64,000 nucleotides of DNA from Paralithodes platypus (taxonomy: Eukaryota > Arthropoda > Malacostraca > Decapoda > Lithodidae), in NCBI GenBank assembly GCA_032716605.1, contig CM064571.1, positions 17,973,862 to 18,037,861 of the forward strand, written 5' to 3'. This document shows, one piece after another, positions 24,781-49,610 of this stretch. Below the pieces are notes generated by a model that saw only the letters and a program-made list of their open reading frames with translations, ran no database searches and was not told the DNA's origin. A program made the translations under genes and the position numbers. Numbering within the stretch: position 1 is the stretch's first letter; each line of letters opens with the position of its first letter.

Positions 24781-24850
24781 GAAGTCCATATAAACCTCTC
24801 CATAGGTTGAATAGGTTGAATCAAATCGTCTGTAGTTAGCTATAATACAA

Positions 24851-25066
24851 TTAACCTCTACAGTACCGGCGACGTCTTTTTAGTTTTATTCTAGCTATAT
24901 TTAGACGATTTTATGAAGTTTAAGAGGGATCTGTGGTAGTAAAAAGGGTTAATTAGGATAGTTCGAAGCCTTTTCATTGCTCGAGGCACTTTTAAAACTC
25001 AATAAAATCGTCTTGTAGAACCCAGCATAAAAATTAAGAGGATGGCACTGTTACCGAAAGGGTTAA
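24851..25066. mobile_element. MITE-2, complete
   Basis: 216 bp from TTAACCTCTACAGTACCGG to GTTACCGAAAGGGTTAA. Contains GACGATTTTATGAAGTTTAA and AATAAAATCGTC as internal arms. Confidence 0.8.
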
Positions 25067-25083
25067 AACGGGCGTTATAATAA

Positions 25084-25304
25084 TTAACCCTTTCAGTACA
25101 CGATGACAAGATTGGTGCATTCTGTTTAATAGTAGACCATTACATTCAGCTTAGGAAAGACCTGTGGGCGTCCGAGGTATAATTGAGATGGTTTGTACTC
25201 CTAGGATACCTAAAGGTAGTTTCTAAGCTAATTAAAATGGTCTAACCTTATCCAGATTAATTTGAGGACAGGTATCGTCATTCTGAATGGACCAAAAGGG
25301 TTAA
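25084..25304. mobile_element. MITE-2-like, complete
   Basis: Starts TTAACCCTTTCAGTACACG and ends CCAAAAGGGTTAA. Its right TTAA is also the left TTAA of the next element. Confidence 0.75.
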
Positions 25305-25640
25305 GGGGGAGGTAGTCGCTTGTTATGGACTCCTTCTCCCTCATGCTTGGCCCCAATAGTTTTGAAATTTTAGACGTTAGGCCTATTATTAGTTTGGAGA
25401 TTGTAAGACCTTTCGCCAATTTTGTTGTCAATATTACGACTTTTCGTGCCATTTAGGTGTCGATTTTTTCCTGGCGAGCGATAGCAAGCCTGTAATTTTA
25501 AGAGAAACCAGCCTTCGGCTGGGAAATTTTTCTACCGAAAAATTTGCAAATTTATCTTGGAAGGGGGTCTAGGGGATGTTTTGTTTTAAGCTTGATGGAG
25601 GTCTAACGAGGAAACTCAAAAATAAGTTAATGAATACATA
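25301..25640 (-). mobile_element. MITE-1, reverse
   Basis: Reverse MITE-1 with the alternative terminus TTAAGGGGGAGGTAGTCGC. It carries GGCGAGCGATAGCAAGCC, GCCTTCGGCTGGG and AAGCTTGATGGAGGTCTAAC, and fades at about 25640, roughly 100 bp before the tdh promoter. Confidence 0.75.
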
Positions 25641-25748
25641 TATGTACCAAAATACAAGCACTGCACCCTTAAAGAAAATAAGAACATGTAAATATATTAT
25701 ATAAGTGATCGAGATTTGGCGCCCACCTTGCTTGGCGCGCACACCTAA

Positions 25749-25782
25749 TGACGTCACCGGAAGTTGGCAGGCGGCCATCTTG
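25749..25782 (+). promoter_or_regulatory. Candidate tdh core promoter: CRE, ETS and YY1 sites
   Basis: In 34 bp lie a perfect palindromic CRE (TGACGTCA, 25749-25756), an abutting ETS/GABP site (CCGGAAGT, 25757-25764) and a YY1 site (GGCGGCCATCTTG, 25770-25782, CAAGATGGC on -). This trio is known from TATA-less promoters of housekeeping and mitochondrial-protein genes. The surroundings are locally GC-rich (TTTGGCGCCC, GGCGCGC). It sits 47 bp upstream of the candidate tdh start codon. Use as a promoter is inferred. Confidence 0.7.
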
Positions 25783-25828
25783 ACGCGTTCACCAAGATAA
25801 ACAAAAAGAATCTAGGTATAGCGGGACT

Positions 25829-36470
<10,642 letters not shown>

Positions 36471-36590
36471 GTTGGCCGGAAATCAACATCATCAATAATA
36501 ACAACAACAACAACAACAACAACAACAACTCCCCCAGGTCATCGGGGCTCAGTCGGCTGTAGTCCATTCATTATAGGTTGGCCGGAAATC

Positions 36591-36652
<62 letters not shown>

Positions 36653-36704
36653 CTCCCCCCAGGTCATCGGGGCTCAGTCGGCTGTAGTCCATTCATTATA
36701 GGTC

Positions 36705-36865
36705 TGAAATCGTGACCCCTAACCTCTGGCACTCAAAAAGGGCAAGAACAAATGGGCGGTCCATTGCCAGACCTATTTATTCCCTGGCTAACCCTTCCTC
36801 GGTAGAAATGTTAGCTCCGTTGCTCTAGTCGTTTATGAGTTATAGAGGTTAGTAGACTAGACTAT
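36705..36865. mobile_element. Foldback R4 just downstream of tdh
   Basis: Left arm GAAATCGTGACCCCTAACCTC, interior TATTCCCTGGCTAACCCTTCC, right arm GTTTATGAGTTATAGAGGTTA. Confidence 0.65.
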
Positions 36866-36894
36866 ATATCGGGGCTGACCTACTACTGGGTGTA

Positions 36895-37105
36895 CAGTCG
36901 GCCAAATAAGTGATGTCGCGGCACCAAGTATATTTCGATCAATAATTGGTGTCCGCACTATCTAAGCATTAATTCACAGTTTCGAGTGAAATATACAAAC
37001 ATGTTCCTATCCATACACACCATCTTAAACATCTGACAGACATGAATACAGCACACAGAGAGCAAACCGTAATGACAGCGGAGACACGACTATAATGGCC
37101 AACTG
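36895..37105. mobile_element. MITE-4, diverged
   Basis: TA-flanked, starting CAGTCGGCCAAATAAGTGAT and ending ATAATGGCCAACTG. The interior shares TATACAAACATGTTCC with the 30067 copy but in the opposite orientation. Confidence 0.7.
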
Positions 37106-37280
37106 TACGTACTATCTCAGGAGGAACAAGAGATTTGCTGAGAAGGCATCAAAAGGACCGCTCTGAAGAAATCCAAACAACTGCTTTAGAGGAACAGAGA
37201 ACCACTTAGAAGGAATTTAGACAATAGTTTAGGAGCAACAGCAGATTACTTAGGAGGAAAAAAAAGTATTGCTGATAGGT

Positions 37281-37494
37281 TTAACCCCTTCTGTACCGGT
37301 GTCGTCTTGTTTATATTGTTCTATCTATATTTAGACGATTGTGTGCAGTTTAAGAATGATCTGGGGTAGTAAAAAGGGTTATGCGAGATAGTTCGAAGCC
37401 TGTTAATTACTGGAGGTCGTTTTAAAACTCAGTAAAATCGTCTAAGAGTAGATAGAAAAAAGTTAAAAGACGTCGCCGCTATAGAAGGGGTTAA
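37281..37494. mobile_element. MITE-2, complete
   Basis: From TTAACCCCTTCTGTACCGG to TATAGAAGGGGTTAA, 214 bp. This uninterrupted copy shows how the split element at 20419-21003 should join. Confidence 0.82.
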
Positions 37495-37499
37495 GGAAT

Positions 37500-38950
37500 C
37501 AAGAAAACTGCCTAGAGGTAATTTAGAGAACTATTTAGGAGGAACAGAGAACCTCTTAGAAAAGTGCTTAGATAGAATTAAGAAGACTCTTTCAGAAGGA
37601 ACAAAATTATTTAGAAGAAATATAGATTAGGAGCCTTTTTTCTAAGTGGATGAGAGACAAAAGGCAGAGCTGCCTGTGACAAGTGCCTCCCCCAGAGTTG
37701 AAAGAGTGACAGGGCCAAGACCAGGGAATGTTAATAAATGTTTTTTGGTGGCAGAAAGAAGTGCGTGTGCTTACCCATGAGAAGAACGCAAATAGAAGAT
37801 TAATAGGATCACTTATTAAACATTGAGAACACTGATTAAGAAAACTTGAAAAGATTGATTAGGAGAAATTAAGAAGACTGCTTAGAATAAACCTGCTTAA
37901 AAAAAACTAATGGGTCGAACGTATAAAACTCGCAAAGAGTAATGAGGCTAAACATGAAGGAGAAGGGAGTCCAGTAAACCTTCCCTTAAGAGTACGGTAG
38001 TGGAATAAAGATGAACAGTTGTGGAGGAGAGGTGGAGTTTTATGGAAGACTTATTTAGACATGAATATATAAACACCATATGAGGAGGAGCACTTTATTG
38101 ACGTTTCGCAGATACCGTAGGTATCTGTAGGTAAGCCAGAAATCCCGCCCTTATTAACCTCTCATAACTCAAACAGGACTTGGGTCATTGAGCTGTTATG
38201 TCTACCATTTGGGAAGAGTCAACCAGTACTAAATAGGTGAGGGAAACTATAGGTCGTGACCCGTTTGCCCGTCTGAGTTACGAAAGGTTCGAGTTATGAT
38301 GTCTGACCTACATATAAAGGCTGAGTACACAAGGCCAAGCAATATAGGTGATTTGTTGATGTTATTGTTGAAGTTATTTTGGGGCAGTGGATATAGAGGT
38401 TAGTGAACTAGGGAAGAGGCGTATAGTTTATAGCTGAGAGGAGAGGGAGAGAGAGAGAGAGATTGAGAGTGAGTGAGTGTGTGTGTGAGAGAGATAGTGT
38501 GTGTGAGAGAGAAACAGAGAGAGTTATATGAGTGTGTGTGTGTGTGAGAGAGAATGATGGGAGTGAGTGAGGGAGAGATTTACATACCGGTACCGTACCG
38601 TAGATTTACATGGATATACTGGCCACACAGACCTTACGATCCCGGCGAAGTGGGTGGGATTAAATTAAAACCCAATAGTAAGTGGAAGGATAGGATAGCA
38701 AAGAAGGAGAGGGAAGAAGAATAGAGAGCATTTTTGCTGGTAGATGAATATAGGGAATATAGGCCTTATTGGGAATGCCTTTCGATTTACTCACTCTCTC
38801 TCTCTCTCACATCATCATCATACGAAACAGTATTAGTAATTTCTAGATATAGTTACCGGTAATAAACACAAAGTGTGCCTTCTTAGTATTAGACAAACAC
38901 AAACAAAAACAATATGGGGTCCTACAATATTATCATTATTATTATCATTG

Positions 38951-38982
<32 letters not shown>

Positions 38983-40690
38983 TGGATTATTAAATATTTA
39001 TATATAGCCGGTACATAATATGTCTTGATAAATAGGCCTATATAGTTGATTTGCTATGAATACCAATCTAAATGGAGACGGTATATTTGCATAAAGAAAA
39101 TCGCAAGAACTCACATACAGTACATTCTCTCTAGCCCACTCATAAAATAATCAGTGAATGGAGGATTTGCATTAGCCTACCTATAACGGCCGTGGGATAC
39201 AATAATAGGTTGACCCCCCCCCCCCCCACAATGACTTATTGTCAACATAATTATATATTGACAGCAGGGAGCAAATAACGCCTGCCAAATATAACACCTG
39301 CCGTGGGATAATTTCGGAAAAAAACTTTCAAATTCATTACCACAAGCAATGTTAACAAAGCCGCCAACACAACCCTTACCAAGTAAAGTCGACGAAATTG
39401 AGTTTGTTTATGCGCGGGACTAGTTATATTTAGGTCATATCGGGTTTTTTAAAGTTGTTTTTTATCGCAAATCCTTCATGGGGACAATATTGAGAATATT
39501 ATTAGGAGTCTATAATTATGTACCTAATGTCCCTAATAAAATTGTTTCTAATAGTGCGGCACAAATCGTCTTAGGTATTACCTTATTATTAATGGCCGCG
39601 ACTGTACAGTCACGAGCATAAATGCTGAGACATCAACCAGATAACGTCAACTCCAGCACGAGAGGTTTATACTAAGCTGAATAAAATCGTCTTACGGTAA
39701 CTAGAATGAAATAAAGAAATAATTGTGAGTTGGAATATAGCCTATAGGCTAGTTTAGCCAATACCTTTGAAGACGGAAAACAGCCGAAACATTATCTGGT
39801 TGTGGTTGGTGTGGCAGTATTCATGTTCGTTACTGTACCTGAGACACATACTGGTACTGTTAGTTCATGGGCTAAGTTCATGTCCATGATGTCCCAGGTT
39901 GACGTGTAGGCAACTGTGGGCTACGCCATATATAATTATTTAGCATACTATTGTACAAGTTAGTTACAGGTACCGGTACCTTTTACCCAAGGAAGTTAAG
40001 TAGGATCTAGGTAGCCTATAGTTTTAGGGGACGTTTATGTTACTCTGCAATAATAAATATTACCCTTTAGTTTATCCTGTGTATTATTGAACCTTGTAAG
40101 TAGCCTATGTATGTACTGTATGTATGTATGTATGTACACAGGCACATACACCATAGCTGGGGGTGGCCGACTCGAGACATGGCTCGAATAGGGACAACAC
40201 AACAGAAAACAATGAACACACAAAAACAAAATACAAATTCACACACATCTAATATTGTTAGTGAGCTGGGCTTATAGTTAGGGTTAGGTGTGAGAGGGAT
40301 CTGCCTTGTGTGAGCCAATCTGCAGACTCCCATTTTCTTATGTTCTTATCTAGGTCACCCAGGAGAAGACCCAGAGAACAGGGTCACCAAGGTCCCTCCA
40401 GCACTACCATACGTTTGAAGGTCAACATTTATGGGATCACTTGCATTGGTATGGACTCAAGATAGAGGAAATTGTGTGGTGTGTTTGTTATAAGTATAGG
40501 CCTATTTACCTCATGGGTTGTCCAATCAGTGTTGACGATAAATAAATCTTGAGGGAAACAGTGCTCGTGTGATACCGGCTTATTAACACTGACGTTTTGG
40601 GAAATTGGGATTTGGGAGCACCACCGTGTTTTTGTGTCTATGTGAGTGAGGGAGAAAAAAGGCAGAACTGCCCGTGACGAATGCCTCCCC
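37500..40690. other. Gene-poor stretch with scattered repeats
   Basis: No exon recognised. It holds a MITE-1 3' end (about 37900-37985), an R4 fragment (38130-38320), GA/GT-rich DNA (38438-38575) and an ATT run (38935-38985). A phrase GCTGGGGGTGGCCGACTCGAG at about 40155 recurs near 46035 and 58410. An AGGAATTTAGA-like degenerate repeat spans 37125-37620. Confidence 0.5.
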
Positions 40691-40699
40691 CAGAGTTGA

Positions 40700-40870
40700 A
40701 AGAGTGACGGCCAAAATCAAGGGTAGTTAGAGCCAAAATGCCTGGACACACAGAGTTTAAAGCAAGTTACCGGTAAGTCATAGGATAAGGGAAAGACTGA
40801 TTCTGGGAGAGAGTTCCAGAGCTCAGCTGTTGAATAGAAGAAATATTGAGAATGTTTCACTCTTAGAACA
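40700..40870 (-). pseudogene. LINE reverse-transcriptase C-terminal fragment
   Basis: The minus strand reads FYSTAELWNSLPESVFPLSY and then FKLCVSRHF. This is the W-N-x-L-P ... F-K-x2-V-x-x-H tail common to CR1/Jockey-type LINE polymerases. It is short and isolated. Confidence 0.6.
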
Positions 40871-41764
40871 TAAGAACATAAGAAAATGGGAGTCTGCAGA
40901 AAGCCGATTGGCCTAAGCAAGGCAGATCCCTGCCTATATTAGGTTGGAGAGTTGCTCAAAGTAGGGGTGGGATTTTTTTGCAAGACGGGTGCTATGTGCT
41001 CTACGAAGAGGGGGTGGTATACACAGAGAGCTCCGAGGAACACTGATTATTGCAATATCTATAACCTTCAAATATTGAGAACAAATTCGTGGTCGTCTCG
41101 TAAATAAGTATCAGCCTGTGTAAAGCGGAAGAGCAGGCAACTTACAGTACCGGTAATAGCCTACATCCATTAAAACTCCATAAACGCTTTATGGGTAGGC
41201 TATTTATGAAGAAGACGACCGCCGCTTTATTACCATATCCTTGGAGTAATGAGCCATAATGAGATGATTACAGTATATTAAGGGTTATGATAAGGGGTAG
41301 GGGAGTCATGAATGGACTATAGGACTGTACACATAAGACATAAAGCATATGACCCACTAATGAACTCCCGAGAACTTATACTTATAATTTTTAGTAAATT
41401 AACACAGGGATATTTGCATTGATCATTGAACGGACTAAACGAATGACTAACGCTAGGATCAAGGACCTCTTGTAGTCAGAGGGTTTATTTCACAAAATTA
41501 TATACAAACAAGAAAAAAAGTCATGTAGGCCTACTGTATAAATTATAGGCTAAATGCTAGAGATGCTGTAGTAAGAGAGTGGCAAACTGCCTTTGGACGC
41601 CATTTTGTAAAGAACGGGGTGAGGTTTTAATCACGTAGGCCTATCATTTATAGTAAAGACCAAACTAGCCTATACACCCTGTGCCAGAATTGTCGGTAGC
41701 CTATTATTCTAGCGATGGCTCCAACTCAATTTGGGTATTAAAATGATGGCAACAATGTAGCCAA

Positions 41765-41986
41765 GTTACCGGGTGTACACTACGCGGAGTCGCGGACGCT
41801 CACCAGTCACCATCATGTTCCCGTCTATTTTGACTGCCTTTGGATACAAAAATACATTACCCTAACCAAACAACCTAACCTAACCTAGTATTATAGATTT
41901 AGCCTATAAGTATTTATTTTATTATAAGTATTTATAGATGATTTATGTTGTATGTCGATAATGTCGGTAGTGGTACACCCGGTAAC
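41765..41986. mobile_element. MITE-6, 14-bp perfect inverted termini
   Basis: GTTACCGGGTGTAC (41765) and GTACACCCGGTAAC (to 41986) are exact inverse copies around 222 bp of non-coding DNA. The interior phrase GTTCCCGTCTATTTTGACTG recurs in reverse at about 63640. Superfamily unknown. Confidence 0.7.
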
Positions 41987-43800
41987 TACAGTACATCCAT
42001 CCCAAAATTATTTCCGTGTATCTATCTGTAGGCTATCCTTACTTATTGTTTTATGGTAGGCCTATTATAAACTGGGGAATTTTAGTTTTAAAATTATATT
42101 AGGCCTAAGTTAGGCCTAGATTAATTAGGTTAGGTTAGGCTAATAAAAAAAACTATTGCACCAATTTTGTATATCAATAAACAAGAAATATGAAGGAAAA
42201 CAAGGCCACAAGGGAATTAAAAAGACTGTGCTAAAATCGATTTGGAGCTAACCTATTGCTAGGATTTTACTGAATTGTCAAATGCTCATTAAGGGTGTGG
42301 ACATATTCGAGTGTAAAGAGACGAAGCTATCGCTAGTGGCTTCAAAATGGCGGAGGTTGACCGATCTCTGATACTACAGGGTCTCTAAAAAAATGTATTC
42401 ATTTACCTTGGAGAACAGCCGCAGTGGACCTACGGTGAAGATCTAAGTGTTGATGTTCTTCTCCGAATAGCCTAGCCCAAAGTATTATTCAATCCAATTA
42501 ATGTTGTGCTTGTTAATAACTAGACGAGACAATCACTGTAATTATGAATAGGCCTAGGCCTACATACTGTATATATTTTCCGATATAATCTAGTCTCTTG
42601 CAAGAAAGAGACATTTCTTTCCTAGATTGTCACTTCACGAGTTAACCATTTTACTAGATAAATTTCGAAGCAATTTGATAACACGAGTTCAATATCCTAT
42701 AATTTAACCACAGTACCACTTATTTATTTCACACTCTTACCCCGGCCCCCAGCCTCCACAAATTACCACAATAATCCCACTGTTTACATCCTTCACTCCA
42801 CGGAGTCCACTGTCCATCTTTCTTTGACAGGCTCTCAAAGCTCATATAACCCACGCCCCTCACTTTGCAACATCCCCATGCTCTTCAGTTCACTGTTCAC
42901 TCTACATGGTCTCCCAAGGGTCCACAGTTCACCCTACACTATTTCAATAACTCCACCGGCTTGTCCTATACCCTCTGAGGCTCTTGACCATACTTTTTCC
43001 TCCAACCTTCAGCCTCCAGGGCCCACTGAGGTATGAAGCGATCCGCAACTCACACGGATTCAATTTAAAATGAAACCGTTTCAAATAGGCTACTAGCCTA
43101 CTTCGAAATCGACTTATATTTAGGCTAGCTATTTTCGCTGAATCAGTAACTCTATCGGCATCCCTGACTGACATTATTTATCTGATTTACACATTTGTCT
43201 ACTTTTGAGCCCGCAAGACTGCATAGACTACATATCCAACTCATGGATACAAAAGGCGTGACCCAATATGAACCCCTGAACAGAAAATCGAACCTCCTTT
43301 TTGTAGGCTATAGCCTATATTTGGTAAGGAATTAATGAGAAGATTCGATTCAGTTTCAGAAAGCCTCAACACTTAGATATTGATAAAGTAGCCTAATGGA
43401 GCGAAATATCTTAAAATGGCCAAACTAATGGGACGAGCCGCGAACGTATAGGCCTACGACTATAATTGTCAAGGCTCATGGGACTGCACATGATGGATAA
43501 GGCCATAAGGGGTCTGTTACAGAATCCACCTAGGACTAATTATATGTCTTGAGTATTGCAGCCCCAATAGTGGCCAATACTCTAGGAACCGACGTGTCTG
43601 AAAATGTACAATAGTTTCAGCTTTACTATATCATTTTCTATTTCTATGCGCTCATAATTGCAGACTTTAAACACAAATGGAGCTTAGGGTATATAACTAT
43701 TTAATTGTTGTGACATGTAGATCAAATCAGATATATTTATATTTATTGAAGCTTGTAAATATAAATACATCCGTAGTCCCTGAGCTACATCTGCTAGAAA
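41987..43800. other. No gene recognised
   Basis: AT-rich DNA with many TAGGCCTA octamers (42057-42560) and a C-rich segment (42730-43040) with a 70-codon ORF of no recognised family. A MITE-1 fragment lies at about 43390-43510. Confidence 0.5.
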
Positions 43801-43831
43801 ATCTAAAGCAACAACTGCGTCCCAAGTTCTG

Positions 43832-43869
43832 ATTGGTCGAGGCTTTCCTGGGCCTCTTCCCAGCACCAA
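43832..43869. promoter_or_regulatory. Paired CCAAT boxes, possible OSER1-like promoter
   Basis: GATTGG at 43831-43836 (inverted CCAAT) and CCAAT at 43865-43869 lie about 33 bp apart in a locally GC-richer region. This is about 220 bp upstream of the candidate first exon. No TATA box. Weak support. Confidence 0.35.
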
Positions 43870-44084
43870 TCACAGTCGGGTTCTCAAGTCAGTTGGCCTA
43901 TCAGGGGCCTCGTTACAGCCTCGTCATTGTTTTCCTCAGCAGATGCGTCGTATGTTTTCTTCTGAGAGGACCTGATGGAGAAAGGCCTAAAATGTCCATG
44001 ATTTTAGTGATTTAAGGTAACTATCGGAAGATTTTTGGCCTCGAGCAGGCAGCAGAGTTAAGATACTGACCGCCGAGGAGCGTA

Positions 44085-44096
44085 ATGGCGCCTCAG
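44085..44096 (+). CDS. Candidate first coding exon of the OSER1-like gene
   Basis: ATG-GCG-CCT-CAG followed by a strong donor (CAG|GTGAGC). The phase-0 end would join in frame to the 46269 exon, giving Met-Ala-Pro-Gln before its Met. It could equally be a chance ATG, since the 46269 exon can start at its own ATG. Confidence 0.4.
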
Positions 44097-44585
44097 GTGA
44101 GCTAGACACGTAATATTAACCTGTAATATGTGCGAGGGTCAATCGCAGTCATTGTCTGAGCCATATTAATCTACGTAATTACCCACAAAATAGGCCACGG
44201 TGCCAAATTCACAGCCATGTTGGTTTAGACTGGCCAAATAGTTATGTAGGATGGGTATAAATGATGTGTAAGCAAGGGGGATGGGGTAATGAGTAGGAAG
44301 AGAGATGGGGCCTATTGAGGAACTAACAATAATAGGCCAGGGTCATGTTGAAGGCTAAGGTGGTGGGGTAGGAAGATGAAGGAAGTGACATGAGAGCATC
44401 ACTTCACTCTCCTCTCTCCTGCCCCTCACCACTGCAACACCTCCAGTATGGCAACAAATAAGATGGGTAGGCCTAGCCTATTTTAATTTGGGTGAAAGTT
44501 TTTGTTTGTAGGTAGGCTAGGCCTGTTGCATCATTGCAATGGTATGCAGCTGTAGGCTGCATTTGTAAATTCTAAACTGTCAAAC

Positions 44586-44763
44586 AAGTAGGCGAGAAAT
44601 CATGACCTCTATCCTCTGTAACTCAAAAAGAGCTAGAGCAAATTGGCTGTGTTCCACATCTATTCCTTGACCGACTCTTCGCAAATAGTAGAAATAATAT
44701 TAGCTCGATGACTCGTCGTTTTTGAGTTACAGAGGTTAGAGGTCATTATTTCTCGCCTACTTA
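44586..44763. mobile_element. Foldback repeat R4, complete reference copy
   Basis: Arms of about 50 bp: left AAGTAGGCGAGAAATCATGA then CCTCTGTAACTCAAAAA; right TTTTTGAGTTACAGAGG then TTATTTCTCGCCTACTT. They are near-perfect inverse copies. No ORF. At least eight other copies or fragments lie in the window. Confidence 0.8.
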
Positions 44764-44828
44764 TAGCGAATAGACAATAGTATTCCCTTAAAGAGTATCT
44801 TGGGGCTACTACAACATCAACCAGTGTT

Positions 44829-44945
44829 TGTTGCCAGACGCCTTAATCCCCGAGGGGATGGCCTCAAATAAATGGCTTTCATGCTACTCTTATCTGTCAG
44901 CTGGCTGCTGGTGCTCCTCCCACCCCACACCACTTTCACCCCTTT
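44829..44945 (-). mobile_element. LINE 3'-end fragment (RTE-like)
   Basis: Matches 58550-58660 at its boundary (TGCCAGACGCCTTAATCCCC) and in its CTCCTCCCACCC-rich body. Read on the minus strand. Confidence 0.5.
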
Positions 44946-44984
44946 GCCCTTTATTTAATTTTTTGGTAGATTTTTTCTTTAATT

Positions 44985-45322
44985 CACTATTTTTTCTAGT
45001 TTCCTCCCTAGACCTCCATCAAACTTAAAAAAAAAAAACATCCTTTAGATCCCCCTTATAGATTAATTTGTACATTTTTCGGTAGAAAAATATCCTGGCC
45101 GAAAGCCGGTTCTTCCAAAATTACAGGCTCACCATCATTCGCCAGGAAAAAAATTGACACCTTAATAGCATGATATGAAAGATCTTAATATTGACAAATT
45201 CATGGGGTGAAGTGTCTTAAAATCGCCAAACTAATGGGCCGAATATCTTAAAATCGCCTAACTAATGGGGCTAAAAATTAGGAAGAAGGGGGGGACCAGT
45301 AAAACGGCCCATCTCCCCTTAA
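44985..45322 (+). mobile_element. MITE-1
   Basis: Runs from GTTTCCTCCCTAGACCTCC through GGCCGAAAGCCGG to GGCCCATCTCCCCTTAA. It lies within the possible OSER1-like intron. Confidence 0.75.
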
Positions 45323-47288
<1,966 letters not shown>

Positions 47289-47398
47289 GAACATAGGTGT
47301 ACACAAAACAATATATGTAGACATAACATATAACTGTGCAGTAATACCTCTATAATGCCACCATACTTAAATTTCAAGTCCAGTTAGAGTGAAAAACT

Positions 47399-47505
47399 TA
47401 AGTGTTGTTTCCACATAGCGATTTTGATTCGTTGTTTTGTCTTTTTACTGTGTTCGTATACATTTTGGTTTGTTTATTTTGCAAGTTTTACATTATAATA
47501 TTAGT
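47399..47505. mobile_element. Repeat R5 downstream of the OSER1-like stop
   Basis: A ~107-bp dispersed unit with GTTTCCACATAGCGATTTTG at one end and TTGCAAGTTTTACATTATAAT at the other. Copies or pieces are at 17468 (reverse), 49471, 51012, 51078, 54378, 60747 and 60915. It probably lies in the 3'UTR, since an AATAAA occurs later at 47884. Confidence 0.7.
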
Positions 47506-49260
47506 GATAGATAATTCACAGATATTTTAATTGGCATTCAATCATCTACTTTATTAGCCTAAAAAGTAAACAACTTTGTATTATACAGCATTAGAAAGAA
47601 AGTTAGAATAGAGCTTAAAATTATGAGTTGATTAAAGCTAGGCAGTTAAATTATTGTATTAAAGCTAGGCGATTAAATTGGTTGGGTATTGAATAGAGTT
47701 TCACTGGAGGTATTACTGTTCATGCTTCTGGTGAGGGCAGTACACAAGCTCACTAGACTCCCTTTTAAACACAGATGTAAGATTTTTTTTTACTGACACT
47801 CCATTTTGCGGACTCAAACATTTGGCATTGAAGTTGAATATAGCCTGAACAATCATTCCTCCATTACCTTTACCGTTAAAATTAATAAAATATAGCATTC
47901 ATATTTGATAACCTAAATATTTATTCATCCTTTAGCTATATCTGTCACTCTCAAAAACAAAGGGAGGGCCAAAAATGTCCAGAGACGATGATAGAGATAC
48001 AGAGAGATCAATATTGGAGAGAGAAATGGTACTCCGCCTATGCTCTGATAAAAGAAGCCTACCACTTGTTAACCATCAAGCACCGAATATATTTGTATTC
48101 CCTTATACTTCAATGGGCAAATTTAACCGTTTAATAATGTTAATGTTTACTATATTGAAGCCTGTCAAGTTAAACTAGCACAGTAATAAGAGGATGGGTC
48201 TTTATTATACATATGATTTTACTTTACAGTTTGTGATTATGTTTGATCTGATGATGCCATAAAGGAAAAGTTTGAAAAAAAATAAGACCCATCCTCAAAT
48301 TGTGTTTCTCATATCAGGCCTTGTTCATGCTAACATAAATTTACATGCAGTAAGTCTTATTCATCTGAGCTATAGAAATCATAACTCAGGTTATAAATGT
48401 TAATACACAATGTTAAACTGTACATTGAGTCCCTAAAGTGGTTTAACAGTAAATATTTCTCTTGCATCTGTTTTTGCAAAGGCTCTCACTTGCTCCCGTC
48501 TTTTTCCCTAACATCAGCAACACTAAAGACGCCACTACTGTATATTTAAGTTGCCACCTTTCCTATATATCACTGTCAAAATCACCATAACTTCCTAAAT
48601 TGCAGGCTTACTATGGCTTGCCAGGAAAAAATCAACACCTAAATGGCACAAAAGGTCTTATACTTGACAAAGAAATGGAATAGACTAGCAAATATGTACG
48701 CTGTGGTTAGATTATTACACAAAAATAGGCATACTGTAGTTAATTGAGAAATTTAGTGTCAAAATGTACATTAACTGTCGTATAGTATGTTGCTAAACTT
48801 ACCGGTACTAATTAACTCGACTAATGTGTTATAGTTAGTAATTATTTTTATTTTGCATATATAATAAATCGCCATGTACAAATTTGGCTGTTCTACCCCA
48901 TAATGGTGATTTACAGAGTAAGGAGACTTTAATGTAGTGGCGACTTTAATGTTATTGATGCTAGCATTACACGACTCGAAGGCAGCTCAGCTATAGGAAC
49001 TGTTTACTTTTGTACCGTAATCTTTATAATGAATTAGATGCGATGATGTGGTGACTCGTAGGGGTGTAGATTGTTCCTTGATATATACAGTTGAAAACGT
49101 TGAAATGGTCACTCTGTGCCGTATTAGTTTCTTTTCTCAAATTTGTTGTTAAGATAGTGACTTTAGGATGGATTTTTGGTTCTTCATATATGTTTTGAGA
49201 AGTTGAGAAGACTTCGGTGTATTAGCATGTGACGCCAGCAGGACCAGTGTCTCTATTGCA
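47506..49260. other. OSER1-like 3' flank; no further gene
   Basis: AATAAA at 47884-47889 is a candidate polyadenylation signal about 600 bp after the stop. A decayed MITE-1 piece (GGCTTACTATGGCTTGCCAGG) lies at about 48605. The 67-codon ORF at 47975 has no recognised family. Confidence 0.45.
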
Positions 49261-49261
49261 G

Positions 49262-49413
49262 TAATTAAGGAACACCCCGTTCTTAACATTAATCCTCCAT
49301 TACAAACCTCAATGCACTAGAATAAACTAATGAAAGCATATGGTCCTCCTGGGATTCAAACTCGGGACACCACACCCAGTACATAAGCATCTAAACCATT
49401 ACACCACCAACAC
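49262..49413 (-). mobile_element. SINE-1, reverse
   Basis: The minus strand has GTGTAATGGTTTAGATGC, GAGTTTGAATCCCAGG, then CATATGCTTTCATTAG and the SINE-1 body. Confidence 0.75.
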
Positions 49414-49610
49414 AGTGGGAATAATTAAAAGAAAGTAACATCCATCCCAGACAGATAGTAGGATCTGTTTTGAGTTGTTTTGTCTTTTTATTGTGTTCGT
49501 CCAAGTTTTGGTTTGTTTATTTTGCAAGTTTTACATTATAATTTATTTGTGTTTGGGATGAAAAACTAGATAGGATGTTTCCCAGGAAATAAAATACATG
49601 TAGTAAACTA

